DNA of 24,578 nt from Gammaproteobacteria bacterium (GTDB lineage: Bacteria > Pseudomonadota > Gammaproteobacteria > GCA-001735895), in NCBI GenBank assembly GCA_024763185.1, contig JANTFY010000007.1, positions 1 through 24,578 of the forward strand, given 5' to 3'. Positions 1 to 7,186 of this stretch are shown here, piece by piece. The notes under the pieces were generated by a model. The model was given only the letters and a program-made list of their open reading frames with translations, did no database searches and was not told the DNA's origin. A program made the position numbers and the translations under genes. The stretch's first letter is position 1. Each line of letters starts with the position of its first letter.

Positions 1-2
1 GC

Positions 3-77
3 CGGCACAAGGGCAAGGTATGGGCTGAAAGTGAAATCGGAAAGGGTTCGACCTTCTATTTCACAATCCCGAGCTAA
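3..77 (+). CDS. Histidine kinase, C-terminal end only (cut by window edge)
   Basis: The frame starting at base 3 reads RHKGKVWAESEIGKGSTFYF followed by TIPS and a TAA stop. This is the usual end of a HATPase_c domain: the 'G-x-[IV]-W-[AV]-E-S-x-x-G-x-G-[AS]-T-F-x-F-x-[IL]-P' strand and turn found at the C-terminus of hybrid and classical sensor kinases. Everything upstream lies outside the window, so sensor type and partner cannot be stated. The stop falls 15 bases before the end of a convergent EAL-domain remnant. Confidence 0.8.
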   Translation, partial: RHKGKVWAESEIGKGSTFYFTIPS

Positions 78-92
78 GATGAGATCAGGTTA

Positions 93-197
93 TCAGCTTC
101 CCATCGCACTGAAGTCATAGTCCAGTGTCTCTGAAGGTACGGCCAGGAAGTTGCCCTGAATGTAATTCACACCGATCCCTGTAATCCCCCGTAAAAA
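93..197 (-). pseudogene. EAL-domain (c-di-GMP phosphodiesterase) C-terminal remnant
   Basis: On the minus strand this reads RGITGIGVNYIQGNFLAVPS, then ETLDYDFSAMGS and a TGA stop. The 'G-V-x-Y-I-Q-G-x-x-L-A-x-P-S-E-x-L-x-Y-D-F' pattern is the last strand and C-terminal extension of EAL domains in GGDEF-EAL proteins. In the same frame a TAA stop lies about 10 codons upstream, and the 3' end of the Omp85 gene begins 30 bases further on, so no room is left for the rest of the roughly 250-residue domain. The catalytic EAL, DDFGTG and metal-binding motifs are all missing. I read it as a deletion relic with no coding function. Confidence 0.7.
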
Positions 198-228
198 TAA
201 CAGTTAAAAGTAGAAAATTCTCGTACCA

Positions 229-1827
229 TTAAAACTGGCTTTTCGCTTTCAGCAATAATTGAAAGTTATCCACCTTGTCCTGCTCATCCAGCGGGTAGGC
301 AAAATCTATATGTAATACCTTGGAATCTGATTGCCGGGTAGAGACCAGCCTGATGCCAAAACCCACATCTGAAATAAAATTGGCCTGCTCCTGTTTTTTC
401 CAGGCCGAGCCGACATCGGCAAAAAAGGCGACACCGAACTTAACCAGTTTCCAGGGGTACCAGTCAAAATAACTGCGCTTTTCCACACTCAGCAAGGCTT
501 TAGTTTGACCGGTTTGAAACCGGATGGGATAGCCTCTTAAACCGGTATCCCCTCCTATGACGAATTGGTCAATGTCTAACAGGTTATCCGCTACTTTATA
601 TTCTGCTTTCAGATAATAACTGTGATTACTATCCTGATAATGCATCAGGGTCCCCTTGAAGCTGGCTGAGTTGAAGTCTTCTGCCTGCTGATTGATTTCA
701 CTATTTAAATCCAGCTTGATAAATCCCAGGGTTTTTGTGTTGATATCGATACCTTTCGAGTATTTAGCGGTAACGCGATATCCATCAAAGGAAGAACCCC
801 ATGATCTCTTTAATAAACCCAACTGGGCAGACAAGAAATTCCCGATGGAGATATCTTCGATCACCCCCATGACATTGAAGTTTTCCCGCTGGATATACCG
901 GTCTTCCATGTATTCAAAGCCAAAATAAGGAAAACGTACTTTCTTTTCTTCGGGTAAAAGCGTGTCTGGATATTCGGCTACATTAAAATAGTGATGGTCT
1001 GTAATACTCAGGCCCAGTTTATACCTTACGATTTTCTCGCCCTGTAGCCCGGAAGACCATCCGTAATACAGGTTGATTGCTTCGCTTTCCTGACCGGTTA
1101 TATCCGAGATATTACCGTTTTCATAGGTTGCTACCTGTTTTTTTTCGCGGTATGTATCAAGCAAGATAGAATCCCTGGAATCCAGTTGGATAAAAGGTTT
1201 TCCAATCAATAACGAATCAAAATACCCATCAGAATTTTCTGCTGTTTTAACGACCAGTTTATACGGTGAACCCAGTAAATTATCATCATCGTATTGAATG
1301 AACTGACTATCCCGGTCTTCATCAGATTCAGATTTGTATTTAATGCTTTTGCCTAATCCTATCAGGTTCGAGTCTGATAGTTCGATGGATGAGCGGTTGA
1401 TGCCTCCCGATCGCCCATAAGAGATACTGGGGGTCAATGTCCAGTTATCGGTGGTTTTAACCACGACATCGACTTTATGGTTACAGATTTTATCGGCATA
1501 AATATTGACCGAATGAAGGTAGCTGCGGGACCGCAGCTTTCGTTCAGCCTCATTAATCAGGTGCTGATAATATTTCTGTCCGGAGGCAAATATTAACTGT
1601 TGCCTGATAGTAGTTTCGCGTGTCTGCCAGTGCAAATTGTTGGCGAGTTTGTGTATGGCCAGATTTTCATTGGCATTATCAAGATCAAAAATGTCCTGGT
1701 TGAGTATTTTTATCTCACCGATTTCAAGTCCTTCCACGCTACCCGTAATCGGCTGGCAAGTGTGTTCTTCAGCTACAGCATGCGAACAAAACAGCAGCAG
1801 AGATAAAAATAATCTTTGCGATTTCAT
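229..1827 (-). CDS. Omp85/TamA-type outer-membrane protein with one POTRA-like domain
   Basis: A 532-residue protein with a signal peptide (residues 1-19, cleavage near AVA|EE). One POTRA-like module follows at about 33-126, including 'ASGQKYYQHLINEAERKLRS' and a strand ending VDVVVKTTDNWTL. The rest (about 127-532) is rich in alternating polar and aromatic residues typical of a 16-strand barrel. GLRGYP at 429-434 is the conserved lid-loop motif of the Omp85 superfamily, and the chain ends in Phe as barrel substrates of BAM do. BamA has five POTRAs and TamA three, so this belongs to the short, poorly characterised 'surface antigen D15' group. It may translocate or insert an envelope component; the substrate is unknown. 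C24 and C115 could pair in the periplasm. It lies 131 bases after the sensor kinase gene with its own upstream box (1897-1913), suggesting separate but shared regulation. Confidence 0.82.
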   Translation of the reverse strand: MKSQRLFLSLLLFCSHAVAEEHTCQPITGSVEGLEIGEIKILNQDIFDLDNANENLAIHKLANNLHWQTRETTIRQQLIFASGQKYYQHLINEAERKLRSRSYLHSVNIYADKICNHKVDVVVKTTDNWTLTPSISYGRSGGINRSSIELSDSNLIGLGKSIKYKSESDEDRDSQFIQYDDDNLLGSPYKLVVKTAENSDGYFDSLLIGKPFIQLDSRDSILLDTYREKKQVATYENGNISDITGQESEAINLYYGWSSGLQGEKIVRYKLGLSITDHHYFNVAEYPDTLLPEEKKVRFPYFGFEYMEDRYIQRENFNVMGVIEDISIGNFLSAQLGLLKRSWGSSFDGYRVTAKYSKGIDINTKTLGFIKLDLNSEINQQAEDFNSASFKGTLMHYQDSNHSYYLKAEYKVADNLLDIDQFVIGGDTGLRGYPIRFQTGQTKALLSVEKRSYFDWYPWKLVKFGVAFFADVGSAWKKQEQANFISDVGFGIRLVSTRQSDSKVLHIDFAYPLDEQDKVDNFQLLLKAKSQF

Positions 1828-1896
1828 TGACCCGGCAGGTGTCAGAAGTTTTTAAAAATTTCCGATTGGCATTCAGTATCAGTTTACTGCCCAATT

Positions 1897-1913
1897 CTTA
1901 AGAATCACTGAGT
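1897..1913 (-). promoter_or_regulatory. PmrA-box-like operator upstream of the Omp85 gene
   Basis: Read on the minus strand this is ACTCAGTGATTCTTAAG, two 6-base half sites 11 bases apart (ACTCAG-N5-CTTAAG). It ends 69 bases before the Omp85 start codon. Sixteen of 17 positions match the site at 4354-4370 before the glycosyltransferase operon. The CTTAAG core sits in a 12-base perfect palindrome, ATTCTTAAGAAT (1894-1905). PmrA/BasR-family regulators are known to bind YTTAAK-N5-YTTAAK. Binding by the regulator encoded at 3419-4084 is inferred. Confidence 0.6.
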
Positions 1914-1958
1914 AAGCCAGGGCTGGAAATATTTAAAATACTTATTGAGGACCAATAT

Positions 1959-3416
1959 TTATTGGTGTGCAGAAATGTTGCTCAGGGTAACCGTAAAGAG
2001 CCTGCCTTCAGTTAACGTAAAAACCAGATTTATATTCAATACCTGGCAGAGCATGTCTACCAGAGCTAGGCCCAGACCGGTATTTTCTCCTCCTGTCCTG
2101 GCCTCATCCTTGCGCCAGAATGATTCTGTTAACCGCTCCAGGTCTTCGGTTTCAAGGTCGGTGCTGTAGTTACTGATAGACAGCGACAGAAACTGTCCCT
2201 GTACAGCCGGTGTTATGGAAATAATACTTTCAGATCGCCCATATTTAAACGCATTGGAAATAATATTGGTCAGGATTTGAGTCAATTTCCCCCAGTCACT
2301 GTATATCTGAATGCTGTTTGAAGCTGATGGGTCCCATTCAATTTCCAGTTTATTCTTATTGCTTATTTCAGCCCTTTTAATAGCCGTCTGTATACAGTCG
2401 TGTAAATTAAATACGGTTAATTCTTTCTCAACCGCACCCAAATCAGATTGAGCCAGGTTGAGCATGGTCTCTACAATTTTGTTCATATTCTGCGCGACAT
2501 CTTTAACGTCATCGTAAAATTGCCGGCTCATTTCTGGGTCATCCACACAGCTTCTGGCCACATCAGAAAGCGCCAACAGTTCGGCAATAGGTGTGCGCAA
2601 TTCGTGAGACACATTCGAAGAGAACCGTTTTTCACGTTTGAATGCAGCATTCAATCTGGAGAAGAGATAATTCAGCTGCGTAGTGATGGTGGTTAACTCA
2701 CTATACATTTCATATGGCTGGATTTTTGTATCCAGGGATTGATCATCCACCTTCTGAACCTGGGTTGACAGTTCGGTTAATGGAGAAAGTCCTTTTCTAG
2801 TGGCGAGAAGGATAATCAAATAACTCATCAGCAGCATACTGATAAAAGCAATGAAAATAACAACCCGGTTAACCATCAGATTGTGAATAAGCTCTGAACG
2901 GTTCTTGGCGATGACCAGGGTCACGGTTTCTAAAGGATCACTATCTGTTCGCGCTAAAACATCGCTATGCTGATCCGTTCTCTCATCGTCATCCTCTTCG
3001 TCATCCAGTTGCGGGGTAAAACGAATGGCAACCAGCCTGCCCGGATTCCCGTCGGGGAGCACGACATCCTGAAAGTGTGTGTCTCCGAGATTAATTTTCA
3101 GAAAAGGCAGTTCCTTGCCTGCCAGAGAATGAGACTTCTCCAGCAGCTCTCCATTGCCCAACCATAATTGAAAGTATTCCGGGTTATCGGGTCTTATGAA
3201 TTCGGGCATCATTTCATCGGCAAAGTCAAAATCCACTTTGTCATTGTCCTGTTCGGTCAGTGTGGCCAGGGTCCAGGCCTTAGTCTGCAGGGTTTTATTA
3301 AACTCAGAATTAAATTGCTGACGGGTAAACTTATCGATGATCACTCCGGTCATAAGCGCCACCAGGAAGAGTCCCGTAAGAATATATTTTGTGATTGTGG
3401 AATGTATCGAGGGCAT
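1959..3416 (-). CDS. Sensor histidine kinase, PmrB-like, with acidic periplasmic domain
   Basis: A 485-residue inner-membrane kinase. TM1 is at about 11-29 and TM2 at about 184-205, enclosing a periplasmic sensor of about 155 residues. A linker with HAMP-like position covers about 206-260. The H-box is SNVSHELRTPIAEL with phospho-accepting H271, the N-box is LTNIISNAFKYG (N388) and the G-box is GGENTGLGLAL (442-452). The periplasmic domain contains an eight-residue run of only Asp and Glu (138-145) plus further acidic residues at 57-80. In PmrB and PhoQ, acidic periplasmic residues are known to bind Fe3+, Mg2+ or cationic peptides; the same role here is inferred. The start codon lies 2 bases after the stop of the response-regulator gene, so the two are co-transcribed and probably translationally coupled. 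Confidence 0.93.
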   Translation of the reverse strand: MPSIHSTITKYILTGLFLVALMTGVIIDKFTRQQFNSEFNKTLQTKAWTLATLTEQDNDKVDFDFADEMMPEFIRPDNPEYFQLWLGNGELLEKSHSLAGKELPFLKINLGDTHFQDVVLPDGNPGRLVAIRFTPQLDDEEDDDERTDQHSDVLARTDSDPLETVTLVIAKNRSELIHNLMVNRVVIFIAFISMLLMSYLIILLATRKGLSPLTELSTQVQKVDDQSLDTKIQPYEMYSELTTITTQLNYLFSRLNAAFKREKRFSSNVSHELRTPIAELLALSDVARSCVDDPEMSRQFYDDVKDVAQNMNKIVETMLNLAQSDLGAVEKELTVFNLHDCIQTAIKRAEISNKNKLEIEWDPSASNSIQIYSDWGKLTQILTNIISNAFKYGRSESIISITPAVQGQFLSLSISNYSTDLETEDLERLTESFWRKDEARTGGENTGLGLALVDMLCQVLNINLVFTLTEGRLFTVTLSNISAHQ

Positions 3417-3418
3417 GT

Positions 3419-4084
3419 TTACTCGATATAATATCCGAAACCCCGACGGGTCTTGATCAAATTATTGATTCCTGTTTCCCGTAATTTTTTTCGCAGTGTA
3501 CTCATGTGGGCTTCAATGGTATTTCGGCCGGCTTCGGAAAGGCTGTCATAGACCATGAAAATCAATTGATCATGTGATAGCACCTGTCCTTTGCGACGGC
3601 ATAAGTATTCCAGAATACTGTACTCGGTCGGCGTTAAATCTATCGGATGGTTTTTAAACTGCACTGTGCAGGCCGCTGTATTTATTTCCAGCCCCTGTAT
3701 TTTTATCAGGGGGTTTTTGGCACTGTATTTTCGACGTGATAAAGCCCGAACCCGGGCCAGTAACTCATCAAATAAAAATGGTTTTACCAGGTAATCATCT
3801 GCACCGTAATTGAGGCCTGCTATGCGATCTTCCACCTGGGATCTTGCCGATAATATCAGCACGTGTGTTGTATTCCCCTGCTGCCGGATTGTTTTAAGAA
3901 TTTCAAGGCCATTCATGCCCGGCAGCATGAGATCGAGCACGATCACTTCGTAGTCATTGGCTTGAATAAAGGCCAGCCCCTCATGTCCATCCCGTGCCTG
4001 GTCAACAGCCATGCCAAACTTCCTCAGCCCCGTTGAAATAGAACGCTGTAATCTTTCGGAATCTTCAACAAGCAACAGTTTCAT
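3419..4084 (-). CDS. OmpR/PmrA-family response regulator
   Basis: A 221-residue DNA-binding regulator. The receiver domain (1-117) has the acidic pocket E7-D8, phospho-acceptor D51 in VIVLDLMLPGMNG, S79 and K101 in LVKPF. The winged-helix domain (about 127-221) has 'LTPTEYSILEYLCRRKGQVLS', the recognition helix region 'AGRNTIEAHMSTLRKKLRE' and the terminal hairpin IKTRRGFGYYIE. Length and motifs fit the QseB/PmrA branch. It is first in an operon with the kinase gene. A perfect CTTAAG-N5-CTTAAG tandem lies 49 bases upstream, as expected for autoregulation by a PmrA-type protein. The start at 4084 gives the canonical MKLLLVEDS beginning of the receiver. The Shine-Dalgarno is weak. Confidence 0.95.
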   Translation of the reverse strand: MKLLLVEDSERLQRSISTGLRKFGMAVDQARDGHEGLAFIQANDYEVIVLDLMLPGMNGLEILKTIRQQGNTTHVLILSARSQVEDRIAGLNYGADDYLVKPFLFDELLARVRALSRRKYSAKNPLIKIQGLEINTAACTVQFKNHPIDLTPTEYSILEYLCRRKGQVLSHDQLIFMVYDSLSEAGRNTIEAHMSTLRKKLRETGINNLIKTRRGFGYYIE

Positions 4085-4133
4085 TATTTATGGAAATCAA
4101 CTTGGTTAACATCGTTCAGCTTAATTCTTTAAT

Positions 4134-4150
4134 CTTAAGAAAGACTTAAG
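4134..4150 (-). promoter_or_regulatory. PmrA-box-like tandem operator upstream of the response regulator
   Basis: The 17 bases CTTAAGAAAGACTTAAG (minus strand CTTAAGTCTTTCTTAAG) hold two identical CTTAAG half sites exactly 11 bases apart, about one helical turn. This is the arrangement of the PmrA/BasR box. It is 49 bases before the regulator start codon. The AT-rich flank at 4120-4133 holds two more partial half sites (CTTAAT and TTTAAT), which may extend the site. Because CTTAAG is itself a palindrome, strand is assigned from the nearer gene. Confidence 0.65.
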
Positions 4151-4353
4151 AAGTTCCTGAAGACATATCATAGCTCTGCGATGCCAGAAGTGTACAGATA
4201 CAAGGCGCGCTTCGAAGTGAATGATCCATGTCCATTCCTAACTGTGCAACACGATAGCCGTGTGCATCAGGCCTGGCCCCCGCCCTTTGAGCCAGTGACA
4301 GCATATATTTGATCAGAATTCATCCATTTACTGCATTAAATTTTTCCAGTACC
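4151..4353. other. Intergenic region between divergent operons, no recognised gene
   Basis: Together with the two flanking boxes this makes a 333-base spacer between the divergently transcribed regulator and glycosyltransferase genes. I found no convincing open frame, tRNA or strong terminator hairpin in it. It is longer than a simple divergent promoter needs, so a small RNA or leader cannot be excluded, but nothing in the sequence argues for one. Confidence 0.4.
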
Positions 4354-4370
4354 ACTCAGAGATTCTTAAG
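4354..4370 (+). promoter_or_regulatory. PmrA-box-like operator upstream of the glycosyltransferase operon
   Basis: ACTCAGAGATTCTTAAG, 47 bases before the start codon of the first glycosyltransferase gene. It is identical to the Omp85 upstream site (1897-1913) except at the base after ACTCAG. A TTGACG (4372-4377) follows directly and could act as a -35 element, and a weak -10-like TATTGT is at 4392-4397, but the 14-base spacer is short. PmrA-type boxes commonly overlap or abut the -35 region. Function is inferred from position and repetition. Confidence 0.62.
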
Positions 4371-4417
4371 GTTGACGTGACAATATTCAATTATTGTGAA
4401 TTGGCCAGAGAAAGCGT

Positions 4418-5425
4418 ATGCACATCGTTGATTCGGTATCCTCGGAAACCCTTGAATCCCCCATCCAGCTAAGCCTCGTCATTCCCGTTTATAACGAGGC
4501 TGAAATATTGCCACAGCTGTTTTTAAGACTGGAGAAAGTCACTCAATCCCTGGACTTTAAAACCGAAGTGATTCTGGTGGATGATGGCAGTAGTGACTCT
4601 ACCTGGCTGGATATTCAGCACTATTCGCCCAAGGGCTTTGATCTCCATGGGATCACTCTGAGTCGAAATTTTGGCAAGGAAGCTGCGCTGACTTCAGGAC
4701 TAAAAGCCGTTGCTGGCGAAGCTGTGATCATACTGGATGCCGATTGCCAGGATCCCCCCGAGCTGATTCCCGTGATGCTTGAGGCATGGCAAGAGGGAGC
4801 TGACCTGGTCAACATGAAGCGTCGGGTACGCCGTGGTGAAAGCTGGCTTAAGCGCAAATCAGCATCCATTTTTTATCGTATTCTTGGAGTGCTTTCAGAA
4901 ACACCCATACCGGAAAATGTCGGCGATTTTCGATTATTAAACCGGCCCGTGATTGATGAAATCAATCAACTTGGTGAACGCAACCGGTATATGAAGGGCA
5001 TTCTGTCATGGCCCGGGTTTAACCAGGTCACGCTGGAATATGATCGGGAGGCCCGGATGGGCGGCACCACTAAATGGAATTACTGGAAACTGTTTTATCT
5101 GGCCCTGTCGGGTATAACGGCCTTTAGCAACAAGCCTTTGATGCTGGCCAGTTGGATGGGGGCGATGGTTGCTTTTTCATCCTTTATTTATGGTGCCTGG
5201 GTATTAATAAAAACCCTGATTTTTGGCGAAGTCGTATCGGGTTACCCGTCGATGATGGTCGTGATATTGTTTATTGGCGGGATACAACTGATCACCATTG
5301 GAATCCTGGGTGAGTATGTCGGGCGCATTTTTACCGAAGTGAAAGGCCGACCCAATTACGTCATCCGCAAAAGCCTGAAAAAACAGGGTTCATCCAGTCA
5401 ATTAAAATCCATAAAGGGTGCATAA
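4418..5425 (+). CDS. GT2 polyprenyl-phosphate glycosyltransferase, GtrB/YfdH type
   Basis: A 335-residue enzyme expected to move a sugar from a nucleotide donor onto undecaprenyl phosphate at the cytoplasmic face. The GT-A fold is clear: LSLVIPVYNEAEILP (19-33), VDDGSSDST (54-62), LSRNFGKEAALTSGL and the metal-binding DAD at 107-109 followed by CQDPPE. The 'YDREARMGGTTKWNYWKLFYLALSGITAFS' segment matches GtrB/YfdH bactoprenol glucosyltransferases better than ArnC, so glucose or a hexosamine is more likely than formyl-Ara4N. Two C-terminal TM helices (about 240-265 and 275-305) are as in GtrB. It is first in an operon; the next gene starts 6 bases after its stop. The upstream box suggests control by the neighbouring two-component system. 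Confidence 0.88.
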   Translation: MHIVDSVSSETLESPIQLSLVIPVYNEAEILPQLFLRLEKVTQSLDFKTEVILVDDGSSDSTWLDIQHYSPKGFDLHGITLSRNFGKEAALTSGLKAVAGEAVIILDADCQDPPELIPVMLEAWQEGADLVNMKRRVRRGESWLKRKSASIFYRILGVLSETPIPENVGDFRLLNRPVIDEINQLGERNRYMKGILSWPGFNQVTLEYDREARMGGTTKWNYWKLFYLALSGITAFSNKPLMLASWMGAMVAFSSFIYGAWVLIKTLIFGEVVSGYPSMMVVILFIGGIQLITIGILGEYVGRIFTEVKGRPNYVIRKSLKKQGSSSQLKSIKGA

Positions 5426-5431
5426 ACCAAC

Positions 5432-6826
5432 ATGGGTCTTTCAAGAACTCAATGGCTGTGGGTTTTCATTGTCCTGGTGATTTTGATGCGTTTAGCGTCA
5501 TTGGCCATGTATCCATTGATGGATACGACAGAAGCACGCTATGGAGAAATAGCCAGAATCATGCTGGAAACCGGAAACTGGGTCACCCCGCAAATCGATT
5601 ATGACACACCATTCTGGGGCAAACCGCCGCTGTATGCCTGGGCCAGCGCGGTCAGCATCGCACTGTTCGGTAACCATGAATTTTCTCAACGCTTGCCCCA
5701 TTTTCTGGCTGCACTGGCGATTTTGTGGCTGATCTGGACGTTTGCACGATCGCTCGGCGTAACGCGTCGCAGGGCTCTGCTGAGCACCGCCATAGTCGCG
5801 ACTTCGGTCGGTTACATCATCACTGCCGGTACGGTCATGACCGACACCCTGCTCACCCTCGGCATGACCCTGGCGATGATCGGATTCTGGCGTGGCTGGC
5901 ACGGTGACCGGCTCTGGGTGTACCTGATGTATGTAGGTCTGGCGATCGGTTTGCTGGCCAAGGGCCCGTTGATTATTGTGCTGGTCGGGCTGGCCTTGTT
6001 TCCGTGGTTGGTGTGGCAATATGGCTTGCTCAGGATGTGGAAAGAATTATGGCTGCGCCTGCATCCTTTAAGCGGGCTCGCCTTGATGTTCGCCCTCGCA
6101 CTGCCGTGGTATCTGCTGGCCGAACAAGCCACCCCCGGATTTTTGCAATATTTCATCATCGGCGAACACTTCCAGCGCTTTATCGACAGCGGCTGGCAGG
6201 GTGATTTGTACGGCTCCGGCCATGCCCGCCCGAAAGGCAGTATCTGGCTATTCTGGCTGGTTTTTGCATTCCCCTGGTCGTTCCTGCTGCTGTGGAACCT
6301 GCAACAGCGCCTGCGCGGCAAACTGCCCTCGCATACCCGCGATCCTCAGACAGCAGGCTTATCGCTGTTTCTGGTGCTGTGGCTGATCAGTCCGATGCTG
6401 TTGTTCAGCATGGCTGCCAATATTCTGCCGGCCTATGTACTGCCCGGTATACCGGCGCTGGGTCTGGTGCTGGTGCTGACTTTCCCGTTTCGCGAAAGCC
6501 GCTGGTCGAAATGGCTGTTTTTGACCGGCCCGCTGATCGCAGGCGCTGTGGTTATGCTGGTGATATTTCGCATCGGCGACCAGTTCAGCGAAAAAACACT
6601 GCTCGAGCATGGCATTGACAGCACTGACCCCATTTACTACCTGACCAACCGTCCGTACTCCGCACAGTTTTATTCCCACGGGCAGGCAAAAAAGGGGCTC
6701 GAGCCCCCGCAGCATGGACGTTTTTATCTGGTGCTCAAGCCAGCACAGCAAACTGGAACCCTGGCTAAAGACTGCCTGCAGCGCGCAGCCAATGCCGAGC
6801 ACATCCTGCTTTTCTGTCAACGATGA
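5432..6826 (+). CDS. ArnT-like GT83 membrane glycosyltransferase
   Basis: A 464-residue polytopic protein of the PMT/ArnT superfamily, which transfers a sugar from undecaprenyl phosphate to lipid A phosphates or another envelope acceptor at the periplasmic face. The first periplasmic loop has the family signature MDTTEARYGEIARIMLETGN followed by WVTPQIDYDTPFWGKPPLYAW (about residues 30-70), with the conserved D-x-x-E-A-R-Y and KPPL. About ten or more hydrophobic helices follow. ArnT is usually about 550 residues; this protein is shorter at the C-terminal periplasmic domain. The stop overlaps the next start by four bases (ATGA), indicating coupled translation. The substrate cannot be read from sequence; without ArnA, ArnB and ArnD in the window, Ara4N is not supported. 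Confidence 0.86.
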   Translation: MGLSRTQWLWVFIVLVILMRLASLAMYPLMDTTEARYGEIARIMLETGNWVTPQIDYDTPFWGKPPLYAWASAVSIALFGNHEFSQRLPHFLAALAILWLIWTFARSLGVTRRRALLSTAIVATSVGYIITAGTVMTDTLLTLGMTLAMIGFWRGWHGDRLWVYLMYVGLAIGLLAKGPLIIVLVGLALFPWLVWQYGLLRMWKELWLRLHPLSGLALMFALALPWYLLAEQATPGFLQYFIIGEHFQRFIDSGWQGDLYGSGHARPKGSIWLFWLVFAFPWSFLLLWNLQQRLRGKLPSHTRDPQTAGLSLFLVLWLISPMLLFSMAANILPAYVLPGIPALGLVLVLTFPFRESRWSKWLFLTGPLIAGAVVMLVIFRIGDQFSEKTLLEHGIDSTDPIYYLTNRPYSAQFYSHGQAKKGLEPPQHGRFYLVLKPAQQTGTLAKDCLQRAANAEHILLFCQR

Positions 6827-7173
6827 CCGCCGCACTGCTGATCGCCATTACCCTGTTACTGACGACCAGCGGGCAACTGTTGCAAAAAATATCGGCGGAC
6901 CGCGCCAGCCGGGCCGACAACCGGCATGGCAGGATCGCCAACCTGCTGCACCAGCCGCAAACCTGGTGGGCCGCCGGGCTGTTGGGGCTGGGTATGTTGA
7001 GCTGGCTTGCCGTGTTGTCAAGCATGGAAGTCAGTCAGGCTTACCCCTATCTGGGGCTGGGCTATGTGCTGGTGATGCTGGTTTCGAGGTACCGCCTTAG
7101 CGAGCACATCAGCCTGCAGCGCTGGGCCGGAGTGGCACTGATCGTCGGCGGTATCGTGGTATTGTCAGCATGA
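6823..7173 (+). CDS. ArnE-like SMR/EamA small membrane protein
   Basis: A 116-residue protein with four predicted helices, beginning MTAALLIAITLLLTTSGQLL. The T-S-G-Q-x-L-x-K pattern of helix 1 and the 'SQAYPYLGLGYVLVMLVSRY' segment are typical of ArnE and SMR proteins. E. coli ArnE has 111 residues. ArnE and ArnF together are proposed to flip undecaprenyl-phosphate-Ara4N across the inner membrane; the analogous role here is inferred from gene order. Overlaps the ArnT-like gene by four bases and precedes the ArnF-like gene by 13 bases. Confidence 0.8.
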   Translation: MTAALLIAITLLLTTSGQLLQKISADRASRADNRHGRIANLLHQPQTWWAAGLLGLGMLSWLAVLSSMEVSQAYPYLGLGYVLVMLVSRYRLSEHISLQRWAGVALIVGGIVVLSA

Positions 7174-7186
7174 AATCAACGTTGAA

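Noticed and set aside
6359..6835. 158-residue minus-strand frame inside the ArnT-like gene.
   Set aside because: Antisense shadow of a clearly recognised gene; low-complexity Gln/His-rich composition.
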